From Xiphophorus maculatus (taxonomy: Eukaryota; Chordata; Actinopteri; Cyprinodontiformes; Poeciliidae): a DNA stretch of 64,000 nt. Both the position numbers and the translations under genes were made by a program. The first letter of the stretch is position 1; each line of letters opens with the position of its first letter. The notes beneath the pieces are model-generated. The model was not told where the DNA came from. It searched no databases and saw nothing but the letters and a program-made list of their open reading frames with translations. The stretch spans positions 2,580,501 through 2,644,500 of the forward strand of contig NC_036455.1 of assembly GCF_002775205.1 (NCBI RefSeq). The letters run 5' to 3'. This document shows, one piece after another, positions 13,090 to 24,294 of this stretch.

Positions 13090-13900
13090 CATTTTGTATG
13101 CATGGTGCGGCATGTAGGTGTTCAGTTTGTGTCTCTGCTATGGTGTTGCAGAGCCTTTAGCTCATTGTTTATTATCAGCTCTGGTGTCTCTCATTTTCCT
13201 CTTGACAATACCTCATAGACTCTCTGTGGGGTTTAGATTAGGTGAGTTTTCTGGCCAATCAAGCATACTACTGAAACCATTCTCAACAAAGCAAATGCTG
13301 GTACTTTTTGGGAGTCTGAGCAGGTGCCAAGTTTTGCTCGAAAATGAAATCAGCATCTCCATAAAGTTTGGTCAACAGAGGAAATCATGAAGGGCTCTAC
13401 AATTTCCCCAAAGTCAACGATTCAGCTGGCTTGAGAGTTAATGAAGCACATAGGATGAAGCACATAGGATAAAATGTCTCTCTAACTCATCAAAAACTGC
13501 GAAACTTTACACTTAGACCTCAAGCAGCCTGGATTCTGTGCCTCTCTGCTGCGACCAAATGAAATGCAAAACATACTGTAAGAGGGAAACAATTCTTCCA
13601 TTTTCTCCTTTGCTTAGATAAGGAAGTTATCTAGACAAAGTTATCTGATTCAAACATGAATCAGTTGTGACGGACTCCATTTCTTGTGAATCTGTTGTTA
13701 GCTTTTTGTCAGGCTTTATTTCACAATTTTCTGAAATCGGTGGTTTTCCTCGATACTTGTGCACCTTTTCTACCACACTTTTTCTTTCCACTTAAGTTTT
13801 CATTAATATGCTTGAAAACTAGGTTATTCGGAAATGATCACTTGTGACTTACCCTGCGCATCACATTGTTCGTCATTGCACTGACAAAAGATACGTTTTT
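13090..13900 (-). pseudogene. Tc1-like transposase relic (family 3)
   Basis: Read on the - strand, 13118-13420 retains the order of a Tc1 transposase C-terminal half. It has a block equivalent to 'GDADFIFQQDLAPAHTAKS', then 'LDWPANSPDL', all frameshifted. Further pieces at 13500-13600 and 13680-13830 match the middle of the enzyme and the HTH-proximal region (TGTGCACCTTTTCTACCACA is the antisense of a CGRKRCTS-type motif). The copy is internally deleted and non-functional. It lies in the inferred first intron of clptm1l. Confidence 0.7.
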
Positions 13901-13984
13901 GGTATTAGAAAAATCCCTTTTCCATTTGCTGTAAGCAATAATTATCAATTGACTGGAATCTATTATAAATCCATTATACAATCA

Positions 13985-14876
13985 CCAATTTATTTATTAG
14001 GTACACCTTCCTTACATTGCTCTGAGATTTTTGTCCCTATTGATATGGTAACATCACACATTATAATGGATTCCTCGGCTGCATAGTGCATACCCATGAT
14101 GCGAATTTCCTGTTCCACCACATCCTAAAGGTGCTCTGTTACATTGAGATCTGGTGACTGTGGTGGAGCACAGTGAGTGAACTCATTGTCATGCTAAGAA
14201 AAACCAGTTGGCGATTATGGAGCTTTGTGACATGCTGTGTTATCCCCTCTGGAAGTAGCCATCAGAAGACGAGTACTCTGTGGTCATAAAGGGATGGAAA
14301 TGGTCAGCAATCATACCCAGGAGTAGGCTGAGACTTTTGTACAATATTAAGTTATTAAGAAATCCAAAAATATTCCAATAAAATATCGCCCACCATGATG
14401 CGCAACCACCTGCAGTCTGAACTCCTGATCTATCATCTGAACTGTGCAACTAAAGTAGAATTTTTTTGTTTTGTTTTGATGAGTCCTTGTGAATTAGTGC
14501 CTCTGTTTTCAGTGTTTAGCTGAAAGTAGTGCAGCCTGGTGTGGTTTTGTGCTGTTGTGGTTCTGTCGCTTCGATGTTTAACATGTCTTCAGAGGTGATA
14601 TTCCTCATACCTTGGTAGTAGTTATTTTAAGTTGCCTTTGTTATTTTTGAATTGGCCCGAACTCCTCTAAGCTCTGACACATGCAATGCATTTCTATCCT
14701 CATAATGGCGGGTCACTGGATGTTTTTTCTTTTTTTTTGTTCAAAGTCGCTTCAACTCTCTCTCCTCTTCATCCTGATACTCAGTTTGAGCCTCAGCAAG
14801 TTGTCTTTACCCACTTAATGCACTAAGAAATGCACTTTGCTTTTGGTTCTGGCAAGTGTACCTAATAAAGTCCATA
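13985..14876 (-). mobile_element. Tc1-like element with both ends (family 4), decayed
   Basis: Inverted ends are visible: TTTATTAGGTACACCTT at 13993-14009 and AAGTGTACCTAATAAA at 14854-14869. Between them the - strand encodes a degraded transposase. The best block, at 14240-14330, reads MIADHFHPFMTTEYSSSDGYF, matching the fish Tc1 block 'VADHVHPFMTTVYPSSDGYF'. The element is about 0.9 kb, against roughly 1.2 kb for an intact copy, so it has lost internal sequence. Stops and frameshifts exclude activity. Confidence 0.75.
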
Positions 14877-14893
14877 TCAGATAAAGTCCTGAT

Positions 14894-14922
14894 AAAGGTT
14901 TACCTCTAACAGGTAAACCTTT
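14894..14922. repeat. 12-bp hairpin
   Basis: AAAGGTTTACCT and AGGTAAACCTTT form a perfect inverted repeat with a 5-nt loop (CTAAC), just outside the right end of the Tc1-like element. Confidence 0.85.
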
Positions 14923-15049
14923 TATGGATGCAAACTTGACTAAAAACCCACTTGTTTAGGATTGTATTTGAAACGTAATCAATTACAAATTTATTGATAG
15001 AACCTGACTAAATGTCGTGTTTTGATTGTTGATTCTATGTTGCATTGTG

Positions 15050-15130
15050 TTTTTGTGTTTGTAATGATGTAAAGCACTTTGAAATGCCTTGCTGCTGAAA
15101 TGTGCTATACAAATAAAATTTGATTGATAA
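15050..15130 (+). mobile_element. LINE 3' tail
   Basis: The sequence AAAGCACTTTGAAATGCCTT, followed by GCTGAAATGTGCTATACAAA and TAAAATTTGATTGATAAA, is the common 3' end of fish L2/CR1-type or related retroposons. Only the tail is present, as expected of a 5'-truncated copy. Confidence 0.6.
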
Positions 15131-15176
15131 AATTATTGAGTTTCCACTTTTGATCAGAATTACCTAATTGTATGAT

Positions 15177-15204
15177 GAATTAAAGTAAAGCTTTACTTTA
15201 ATTC
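15177..15204. repeat. 28-bp perfect palindrome
   Basis: The left arm GAATTAAAGTAAAG is followed directly by its exact reverse complement, with no spacer. It sits about 52 bp upstream of the 3' splice site of the first coding exon of clptm1l. Confidence 0.9.
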
Positions 15205-15261
15205 TCACGTTCCTCCATGATTAACCAAATCTTTCATTTATAACTCTTACTATGCAGACGT

Positions 15262-15282
15262 ATGGCCCTGCTGCTCAGCTAG
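15262..15282 (+). promoter_or_regulatory. uORF in the clptm1l leader
   Basis: ATGGCCCTGCTGCTCAGCTAG is a six-codon frame that ends 18 nt before the clptm1l start codon. It lies within the inferred 5' UTR if the 3' splice site at 15256 is used. It could reduce initiation at the main start. Confidence 0.4.
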
Positions 15283-15300
15283 CTGAGGCAGTCGTCGATC

Positions 15301-18300
15301 ATGTTTCTGAAAACCTCCTTCACCACGCTGATTGTCGGCGTGTTCGTGGTGTATGTGCTCCACACTTGCTGGGTGATGTATGGGATAGTGTACACCAAAC
15401 CCTGCGACAGCCCTAAAGCAGTCAACTGTATCACGCCCTTCCTGGCAGGGAACCCAAAACTACAGGTCAGTTGCCGTTAACGATTCAAACATGGCGCCGT
15501 GGGTGGCTTAAGTGATGTGTAACATCTCTTTCTGCTTGTTAGTTGAGTATCTACACCTCGGTGAAGCCAAACGCAGATGGAGGCCATACGCTGATTCACA
15601 GAGAGGAGGACTTCGATGTCAACAGCAAGTTTGAGAGGCAAGTATGCATTAATCAAAAGGAACCGCTGTCCATGTTTGTGATTTGGACACAAACTGATGA
15701 ATTCATTTATTTCACGTGTTTCCCTGTAGGATCGTCAACGTCTCACTCCCCAAGAAAACACGTAATAATGGAACATTGTATGCGTTAATATTCGTCCATC
15801 AAGCTGGTCTCAGTCCGTGGCAGGACCCACGACAGGTCCACTTGGTGGCTCAGCTCACCGCCTACATGGTCCCAAAGCCTCCTGAGATCTCTCTGATATC
15901 TGGAGAAGATCAAACACAGGTACGTGACTTTCTGCTGTTCCCTCGTCCTCTCTGAGACTGCTTGATGTGCTACATAGGCTAAGCTAAAGCAGGAATGCAT
16001 TGATCCCTTATGGGAAAGTTGCAGTAAATGGCAACATGGTTGTTAAAATGTAAGTTAGTCTGTAATTACATAAAGTGGGACTCTGTGTACTAATTGGCTT
16101 TGTTTAAGCAATTTAGGTCCTAATCCCAAGCTTTTCTTTGACCCATCTAGTCATATTATAGACACAGGTACTCAGTGACTATTAGGGACTGTAGCCAAGT
16201 GGTGACATAAATATTAAGTTGTGTCTCATCAGCAGAGGTACAGTTAAAGAGGCCATAATTCTCTATAATCTTGGTTTTGGGGCACATCCATGTAGATATT
16301 AAATGAAATGGGCCGAGAATGTAGCCTTGAGGAACCCCAGATGGAATTTTTTATTTTTATTTTTTCAAATTACAAGCCTTAATTTGAAAAAGATTACTGC
16401 CAAATTAGCACAGTATCAGAAAGTCCCTCTTCTTTCCCAGTCTTTTCATCCCTATATTATGATTGGCTATGTCATCTGAAGCACTGAAATCCAGTGATAT
16501 CAAGACAAAAGTTTTTGACAAACGTCTTTCTCTGAACATGTACATGAAAGCATTAAATAGAATGTCTATCTAAAAAGGAGGAAATTCATCAATCAACTAC
16601 CTCTGTCTTTGTCCAACAGGGTCAAAAACAGGAAGATCAGAAGAAGAAACAGCGTGATGCTAGCTCTGGAGCAGGAACTAGAGCTAAAGGTGGAGCCACT
16701 GCTTCAACGGATCACCCAGTTTCTCACTGGCGCTCCCGTCTAACTCTCAACATCGTTGGTGACCACTTTCTGTTTGACAGAGAATACCTGCCAAGCGACG
16801 TTCACAGATACCTCAGAGTGTAAGAGAGAGACTAGTTATATTCACAACAATGGCAGCTAAGCATAAAGTGTCAAAAGGTGGAGATCATGCTGTGCTAAAT
16901 ATATCTAAAAAAAGTTCAATGATATTGTTTTAATAAAGTACTCACTTTTTTAAAATTCATTCATCAAGTCTTATCACTTAAATTTATAGAAGAAAAATAT
17001 AGTCACAAAAAACATCACAGTTGGTACTTTGGTGCATATGCTCTGGGCTTTATGACAAAACAGAAATGTTCAACAATAATGGTGCAGGTTGGATTTAAGC
17101 AACAAAAAAATACATCATTAATAGTTTTTTTTGTTGTCGTTTTAGATTCCAGAACGGGAAGAAAATGGTGTATCTACCTCTGCTGTTCGTTGACGAGCTC
17201 AGCAATAGGGTCAAAGACCTCGTGGTGAGTTTCAACCTTTAAACAAACATCATGCAACATACTGCTACTTTAGGAGCAGTAGTATTAGGAAATCAAAATG
17301 ATGGCTTTTAAAAAAAAAAAAAAAATGATTTTCATGTTTAAAAATGTAGGAGATCAACAGCACTTCCACAGAGCTCCCTCTCACCGTCCTCTATGACTCC
17401 ATCTCTCTGGGCAGACTTCGTTTTTGGATCCACATGCAGGATGCTGTGTACTCTCTGCAGCAGTTCGGTAGGCTGAACTTTCTGTGACTTGCTCTCATAG
17501 ATGTCTACGTGATATCCATAATATCTAGCTAAAATGTCTCTTTCTTTTTTAATGTAGGATTCACAGAAAAGGATGCTGATGAGATTAAAGGCATTTTTGT
17601 GGACACCAACCTGTATTTCCTGGCTCTCACCTTTTTCGTCGCAGCCTTCCATGTGAGTTTTAAAAACGCAAAGAAGGTCCATGGTCGCTCTGGAGGAGCT
17701 GCAGAGATAAACTGACTCCACAAATCTGAACTTTGTTGGAAAGTGGCAAAAAGACAGCTACTGATTTATTTGTAGCTTGTGACAAGAAATGTTGGGTTGG
17801 GGGACACAGGAAACCTGTGGAAGAAGATGCTGTGAGACCAAAGCTGAACTTTGTGATAGTGGCAACGTAATGCTGTGGAGATGTTTTATTTTGACATGAA
17901 CTTCCTTTTAACTGGTCCAAGTTAATATGAAGATGGATGGAGCTAAATAGAGAAAAACCCTGCAAAAAAAATACACTGGAGTATGCAAAAGACTGTTTTA
18001 AATTTGTCTGTCACTTTTTTTAGCTTCTGTTTGACTTCCTGGCCTTCAAAAACGACATCAGCTTTTGGAAGCAGAAGAAAAGCATGGTGGGAATGTCCAG
18101 CAAGGCAGGTAGGAGACTTCACACCACTAACCTTTACTCTCATCAGTACGGCACTGGAGAACCCGGCACAGAGAACAGCTGGAAATGTGTTATTCCAATG
18201 GAAACTGGAGGATGTTTTTGATAAATCTGTGGAGAAATGTGTAAAACAAGGTAATATACAAGCAAGGCATCATCTGTGGATGCTCTGGACTGATAAGCAG

Positions 18301-20817
18301 CCATATGTTGCATTTTGTTCGCCTTTACAATTTTAGAGGAATGGAAGCTTTTATGCGGTTGTTGAACACATTTTCTCAGGAGCCATGTGGAAAACAGTGT
18401 CTGCACATAAATGACACGTTGAGAATAATTCAGTTCCTTGATATTTTTTTTTCATAGGGGAACAAAATTTCTCCATTAGTCTTGTGAATAATATGATGTC
18501 TAGATTTATTGACTTCAAATCTGAATTTTATGATTTGGTTGCAGTCTTTGACTGAACCATTTCTGCACCTCCTGATGTTTTCATTGTTCCTTATTTCAGT
18601 GCTGTGGAGATGCTTCAGCACCATAGTGATTTTTCTCTATTTGTTTGACGAGCAAACGAGCCTCCTTGTACTCATACCTGCTGGGATCGGCTCTGTAATT
18701 GAAGTAAGGACACACATACACACACAGACATTACTGCAAGCATCGATTGATAGAAGAAAAGTGGAAGAAAAAATAAAAATAGTTTAGGCCCAATGGCAGA
18801 TATTTTTGCCTTCAAGTGAAAGGCAAAATAACAAAACTAAAAATCAGTGGGTGATATAAATGAAGTTCCCTCTCAACTTTAAGAGCACAGTTTTCATTTA
18901 TTTCTTAAAATCTATTTATTGTAATTTTTGCAGGTGTGGAAAGTAAAGAAGGCCTTTAAAATCCAGATTTTCTGGAAGGGAGGCAAACCAACATTCCTGG
19001 TAGGTGTGAAAGTAACTTCAACACAACATTCTTAACATCCAGAAAACCATCTATACGTTTTCTTCTGTTGAGAAAATCATCTAATGTTTTATTTATTTCA
19101 GTAATTTAATTCAAATAGTGGATTCATGCAATAGGCGATTCATTGCATTGTTTTTTTATGTTAATTTTGATAATTATGGCTTGCATTACACTTTTTGCTT
19201 TTCTTGGAACAGTTTGGGAAACTAGACGAATCAGAGCGGAGAACAGAAGAATATGATACTCTGGTAAGAAGCAGCAGATCTGCATTTGGATGGAAAAATG
19301 CAATGTAATAGTAGCAGCTCATTAGCGGACATATTTATTTCTTGTTTTTCTTTTCTTTAGGCCATGAAGTATCTCTCATACCTCCTTTATCCTCTGTGCA
19401 TCGGAGGAGCAGTGTACGCACTAATATTCCTGCGATACAAGAGGTAACAGTGTACAAACTCAAAAATGGAACATTATTTCTTTGTAGAAGTCATGTGATG
19501 CTGATTGCACATTGTTTTCTTTCAGCTGGTATTCATGGCTAATCAACAGCTTGGTGAATGGTAAGCTACTTTCTAAACAAAATATAAAAAAATACCCTTA
19601 TTAAACAATTATTTCAATTTAATACCGATATTGACATGCATCATAATTATCATCTTAAATGTATTTCTTTTGGCTCTGGAAATTTTAGGTGTGTATGCCT
19701 TTGGTTTCCTCTTCATGCTTCCTCAGCTCTTTGTCAACTATAAGGTCAGTATTCTCAGTCAAGATTTTTTATATATCATCAATTCACAACAAATATTAGT
19801 CCAAGGTTTTTTTTACAGAACGCATATCCTGTGATGTAGACTCCAGTTTGGTCCTAGTTCTCTTCATATGCATCAAATTTATGCCACTACAGTCCAGTCA
19901 TACAGTAAAACTCAGATCCTGTTACTTATAGAAAGGAGGCAGAAGACAAGTACAAATTAATGGCACCAATAGCTCTGTTCAGAGAAGGAATGCAGCTAAA
20001 CAAAGACGCATATGGAGATTCTTTTATGTTTACATGTTTAAAAAAAACACAGAAAATGACTTAGACTAGAGCAGAGTTGGAACAGAGATAGCTCAGACGT
20101 GGTTTACGTCAAAGACGAGAAGATTTGTTAGATTACAGTTGCCCGATCTAGATCAATAAATATTTCTTGCATGTTTGTTTTTCAGCTCTTACCTCATAAA
20201 TAAACTCTTATTTGACTTATTAATTTACTCAACAGCTGAAGTCTGTGGCTCATCTGCCTTGGAAGGCTTTCATGTATAAGGTACAATCCTTTTCTGATTA
20301 ATATATTTAATAAAACATACATTTGTAAGGTAATCTAGTTTCTTCCTACAGTCCAAACACATTTGCTTAGTTAGTTGACAACACTAAAGATGAATGGATG
20401 GATGTGACATTTCTATGATGGATAATTTTCTCATTAAATGTAAATGCGTTCAAAAAAATGTTTTTCTTCTTAAAGTTTTGAGAATCATATGTGACTTTGA
20501 CTGTTCCCAGGCATTCAACACCTTCATTGATGATGTGTTCGCCTTCATCATCACCATGCCAACATCCCACAGACTGGCCTGTTTCAGGGACGACGTGGTT
20601 TTCCTCATTTACCTTTACCAGAGATGGTAAACACACAAATACACCTTTTATTACCAACTCACATTCATACATTCCTAATATGCTAATAATAATAATCATG
20701 AATATATTTTCCATGTCACTCTATTTCGACAGGCTCTACCCAGTGGACAGAACAAGAGTAAATGAATATGGCATTTCGTATGATGAGAAGCCCAAAGGGA
20801 AGGCTCACAAGGACTAA
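15301..20817 (+). CDS. clptm1l: CLPTM1-like protein (lipid scramblase CLPTM1L), 17 coding exons
   Basis: The product is a multi-pass ER membrane protein of the CLPTM1 family. In mammals it is also called CRR9 and is reported to move glucosaminyl-phosphatidylinositol across the ER membrane for GPI-anchor synthesis. Coding exons: 15301-15465, 15543-15637, 15730-15919, 16620-16819, 17146-17224, 17350-17467, 17558-17652, 18024-18108, 18600-18703, 18934-18999, 19213-19263, 19361-19443, 19526-19560, 19689-19744, 20236-20280, 20511-20626, 20733-20817. They total 1668 nt, i.e. 555 residues (human 538), all in frame. An N-terminal membrane segment (residues 7-27) is followed by a lumenal domain ending in [17 protein letters not shown]. 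Later segments lie near residues 300-321, 344-376, 419-438, 457-473 and 490-508. The linker at residues 150-185 is lysine- and glycine-rich and longer than in human. Exon 2 ends in a GC donor. The start codon was chosen by homology and has A at -3. Confidence 0.97.
16080..16560 (+). other. clptm1l intron 3, probably old repeat
   Basis: The 700-bp intron contains a stretch (GGCCGAGAATGTAGCCTTGA, then GGAACCCCAGA, then TATCAAGACAAAAG) that resembles a widespread fish interspersed repeat. I could not place it in a class. No exon is evident. Confidence 0.3.
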
Positions 20818-23300
20818 AATGAAAATATAGGTTTTAGCAGATTTCTACGAGCTGGTACCTTCGGGTGTCATCTTTTCGTCCATCATATCCACTGACACTT
20901 TGGCAAAGTTTGAAGGTTTAATCGCTTGCACGTCATTCCTCACTAGCAGCAACTGCTAAAAACTTGAACATCGGTAGATGACCGGTATATAGCCAGTGTT
21001 TGGTTTGTCCATTCTGGGCTACTGTAGGAACACGCCAGGGCATATTGATGGCCTTGGTGGAAGGGAAACCGGGTCATCAGTTAGTAGAAATGTTAAAGAT
21101 AAAAAAAAAATAGTTTTATTCTAATTAAAACATTGATCAACTTTAATTTGAATTTCTTTCAGTCGAACATCCTGAGTTACAGATACTTGAACTTGTACTA
21201 ACTTCAAACGAGCTGCGTCTAATGTGCCAGTCTGTTATAAATGGACCTGAACTGTTATCGTTCTTTCAATTTAAAACTGTGATTTTACATGAAATCAGCT
21301 AGCTAAATCTGTGTAGCGAACATCAAAATAGATGCAAAAACCTTGTGTGCAAAAAACTTGGAGAATGGCCTGCATCTAAACAAACACTGTGGTGTGACCC
21401 AGTACACTAATGGCTGCAAGAACTTCTACCATATCACTATACTGGCTTATATTCCACTGCAAACTTGTATAATTCAAAGCAACAAATAGTTTTTTTTATT
21501 ATTATTTCAACAGGTTTGGTATTTAGAAGTACACCCAGCAGATTTTGAGCCACTCAGTTAAAAAGTATCATTCATCAGGAACTATACTGTACTGTTTCGC
21601 AGTACTTTTAAATAGAGTATGCCTATTAAATAAATAATACAAAGAGAAGAAGGTAACATTCAGAAGCTAAGTGCAGAGATTTCATTGTCGCATTGACTTA
21701 TATCTAATCTGAGACCATTAGCTTTTTATTGCAAGAGTAAAATTATCTAAATAAAAACTGGAATAAAGACCAAAAACATCTTTAAAGTGAGCTTTCACGT
21801 CATTTTCAAAACCTTCATGGTAGTTGGGGTATTGTGAAATAATCTCAAGCCTCTGTAAATGTTGATTGGAAGGTAAAGGTAAAAATGCCACGGAAAATGT
21901 AGGATTTCTTGAGAGTTTCTGAATGTTAAAAGGATGATTCTGTTTATTTTGAAGTGGGGTTCTGGTAAAAGGCAGGTAACTTTCCTGACATCTCTACTTA
22001 ATCTAAATCCATATTAGCTGTTCCGGATTCTGAAGCCAACAGATAATACTGGAGGGGTCAAGACCAAATACGACTTCTAGCATCCTAAACAGCTACAGTC
22101 TTAAAAAGCATTATTGTGGTTTATGCAGTGCGGTTTTATTAACCTTTAAAAAAAACCATCAGGTTTCCATTGACCGTCTATTTACACAGAAACCAATTTC
22201 TGTCTAAACAGGAAATAATGATTGGAGGCAGTGCGCCATCAATGATCTTCCTGTGTGAAACATGTATTGAGAACTCAACGTGTAACGTGCTTGAGGTTCA
22301 TATTAGCTGTCTAATATTAACAAAAGCTTTTTAAAAAGCTAAAAATATTGTTGCAGTTTTAAATAAAGTAGTTTTCTGTTAGTTACTATGACTGGAAACC
22401 TCAGTATGTGTTTTACGAGGAAAATAACTGGAGGGGCACGACCTTCTAACTCCATTTGCTATTTAGTGTAATGAAAACATGACAATAGTTCAGTTTTGTA
22501 ATATGTAACAGTTTATTCATATAAACTGCTGTAAATTGTAAAACTGATTTTGGTTTAAGATGGTAAACATCCACTTTGGTCTTGGCCCGTCTCTGACCAT
22601 CTATCAGCTCTTGTCCTTGAGGCCAACTAATGTGGATTTACACTAAATAAAGCTAACAAGGGGGTTATTTACTGCAGGTACGAAAACTGCTTGGAACCTT
22701 TTAACTGGACCACACTTCAACAAAACTAAACTGTCCCTTTAAGGGTAATAAATTCAGTAACGTGTGAAGTTGCGTTTGTATGTTTTTGTTCTCTAATGGG
22801 TACGTTTTATTTTGCTGTAAAACATTATTGTTACACTGACATTCATTCACCTTTCACCATCTTTTTTTTTTCTTTTTGTACATGACAGGGCCAAGAAAAT
22901 ATTTGTGCCAAATGTGCGAGTGATTCTTGAACTGTTTGTTAGCATTGAATGTGCAGCATAAGTGATCCATGCAATGTTTTAGTGGACACTGACATTTTGG
23001 AGGGAAAACATTGGTGGTAAAGCTCAAGGAAAGTATTACAAAATCTGGACCTAAACCATCATAATTTTACTTCTTTACTTATGCCTATTGTAAATGTTCC
23101 TTTAAAGTGTAAAGACTCTTTTAGGAATCAAGTTATTAATTTTTCAGATGTCATGAGATTTGTACGGGAAAAAGGTGAAAAGAACTGCGTTCCAAGCTAA
23201 ATGCGGTTAGATCAACTTTTGAGGAATTTTGCCTTGAATTTGTTTGAAATCATTGTAATGTTTGTGTTTTTCATTGAAATGTAATAAAAGGCTGACATCA
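20818..23300 (+). other. clptm1l: Inferred clptm1l 3' UTR
   Basis: After the stop there is no splice-supported gene until rplp1. Several AATAAA signals occur (near 21755, 22371, 22645 and 23283). The last, at 23283-23288, is followed by a T-rich stretch and would give a 3' UTR of about 2.5 kb. Which site is used cannot be told from sequence. Confidence 0.5.
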
Positions 23301-23811
23301 TTTACTGTATGCATTTTTCTTACATTCATCCTATTGTTGCAAACTCTAAGTGCTATCATGTCAAACCATTGAGATATCAGTTTTTTATGCAATTACCTTT
23401 TGTTAATACATGTTTACCTAAATGGCTTTATTCAAACATTTTGAAGCTTTCCTGGTTATTTTCTTCCTTTTCAACAGACAGATTTTAGAATATATTGTGT
23501 GCTGTGGATCAGCACTTTAGATCAATCCACAGGAGTGTGAAACTATTTTGTGCAGGAATACAATAGAAGCATAAAGTATAACAAAAGAAAAAATTATAAA
23601 ACAGTTTTTACTCCATTCAGGAAGAAAAATCTAAAATGTTTCTAAATAAAAAAACAAAAATTCTCATTTATAATATTGCCATTTTAAATTGTCAAAAACC
23701 AACACAAATAGACCAAATAAGTGATGTCAGTGGAAAGTAGTAAATGTTTTTGAAACTTTAATTAAAAACTGAAAAAAAATTAAGGATGCATATTTGCTAA
23801 AAACCCGTCCT

Positions 23812-23910
23812 CTCAGAAGCTAAGCCTCTATCCCAAACATTTTCACAGCCTCTAATAGATTTCCTTCCAGGATTTCCCTGTATTTAGCTCCATCTATCCA
23901 AACTGAAAAT
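23812..23910 (-). pseudogene. Tc1-like transposase fragment (family 1)
   Basis: On the - strand this short piece reads DGAKYREILEGNLLEAVKMF, close to the 'DGAKYRAILEENLLESAKDL' block of fish Tc1 transposase. Only about 100 bp survive, between clptm1l and rplp1. Confidence 0.65.
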
Positions 23911-24099
23911 AAACATTTTGAGGCATTGACAATCATTAGTAGTGATAGTTCCGATTATAACCACTACAAAATGTGAGTAGAATAAATTACAAACTTGATT
24001 TTAAACACCTTAATAAACAGATTCGTTAGTAAAAATGTAAAAGCTAGAAAATCATTTCGAGTCCGACGGGAAAGCGGATTTTACGTTATGTGCGTGATT

Positions 24100-24169
24100 G
24101 CGTCACCGCCACGCAAATCAGACGTTTGGTACATAAATTGAAAGCCCGCCCCTCTGCCTTTCCTTTTCC
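24100..24169 (+). promoter_or_regulatory. rplp1: rplp1 core promoter with TOP initiation site
   Basis: A pyrimidine run CCTTTCCTTTTCC at 24157-24169 fits the 5' terminal oligopyrimidine start of ribosomal-protein mRNAs, which places translation under mTORC1/LARP1 control in vertebrates. An A/T-rich TATA-like box (ACATAAATTG) lies about 27 bp upstream, and a TGCGTCA half-site lies further upstream, near 24098. The start site is inferred from these elements. Confidence 0.7.
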
Positions 24170-24294
24170 GCTGTAGGAACGTTAACGTGCCTAAGGTGCT
24201 CGGTTCTTCATCAGAAGCTAAGGCCCGCAATCCGGCGACTAGCACCGTCAAACTTAGGCATCCGAACTCACTACTTTGAAATCCAACATCTACA
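24170..24294 (+). promoter_or_regulatory. rplp1: rplp1 5' UTR with conserved blocks
   Basis: The leader contains AAGGTGCTCGGT (24193-24204), AAGCTAAGGC (24215-24224) and ATCCGGCGACTAGCACCG (24230-24247). As I remember the human RPLP1 leader, it carries the same blocks in the same order. The start codon context is ACAATGG, which is strong. Confidence 0.6.

Noticed and set aside
17338-18406. Several open frames antisense or out of frame to clptm1l exons 6-8
   Set aside because: They overlap exons whose frame is fixed by CLPTM1L homology and show no similarity of their own.
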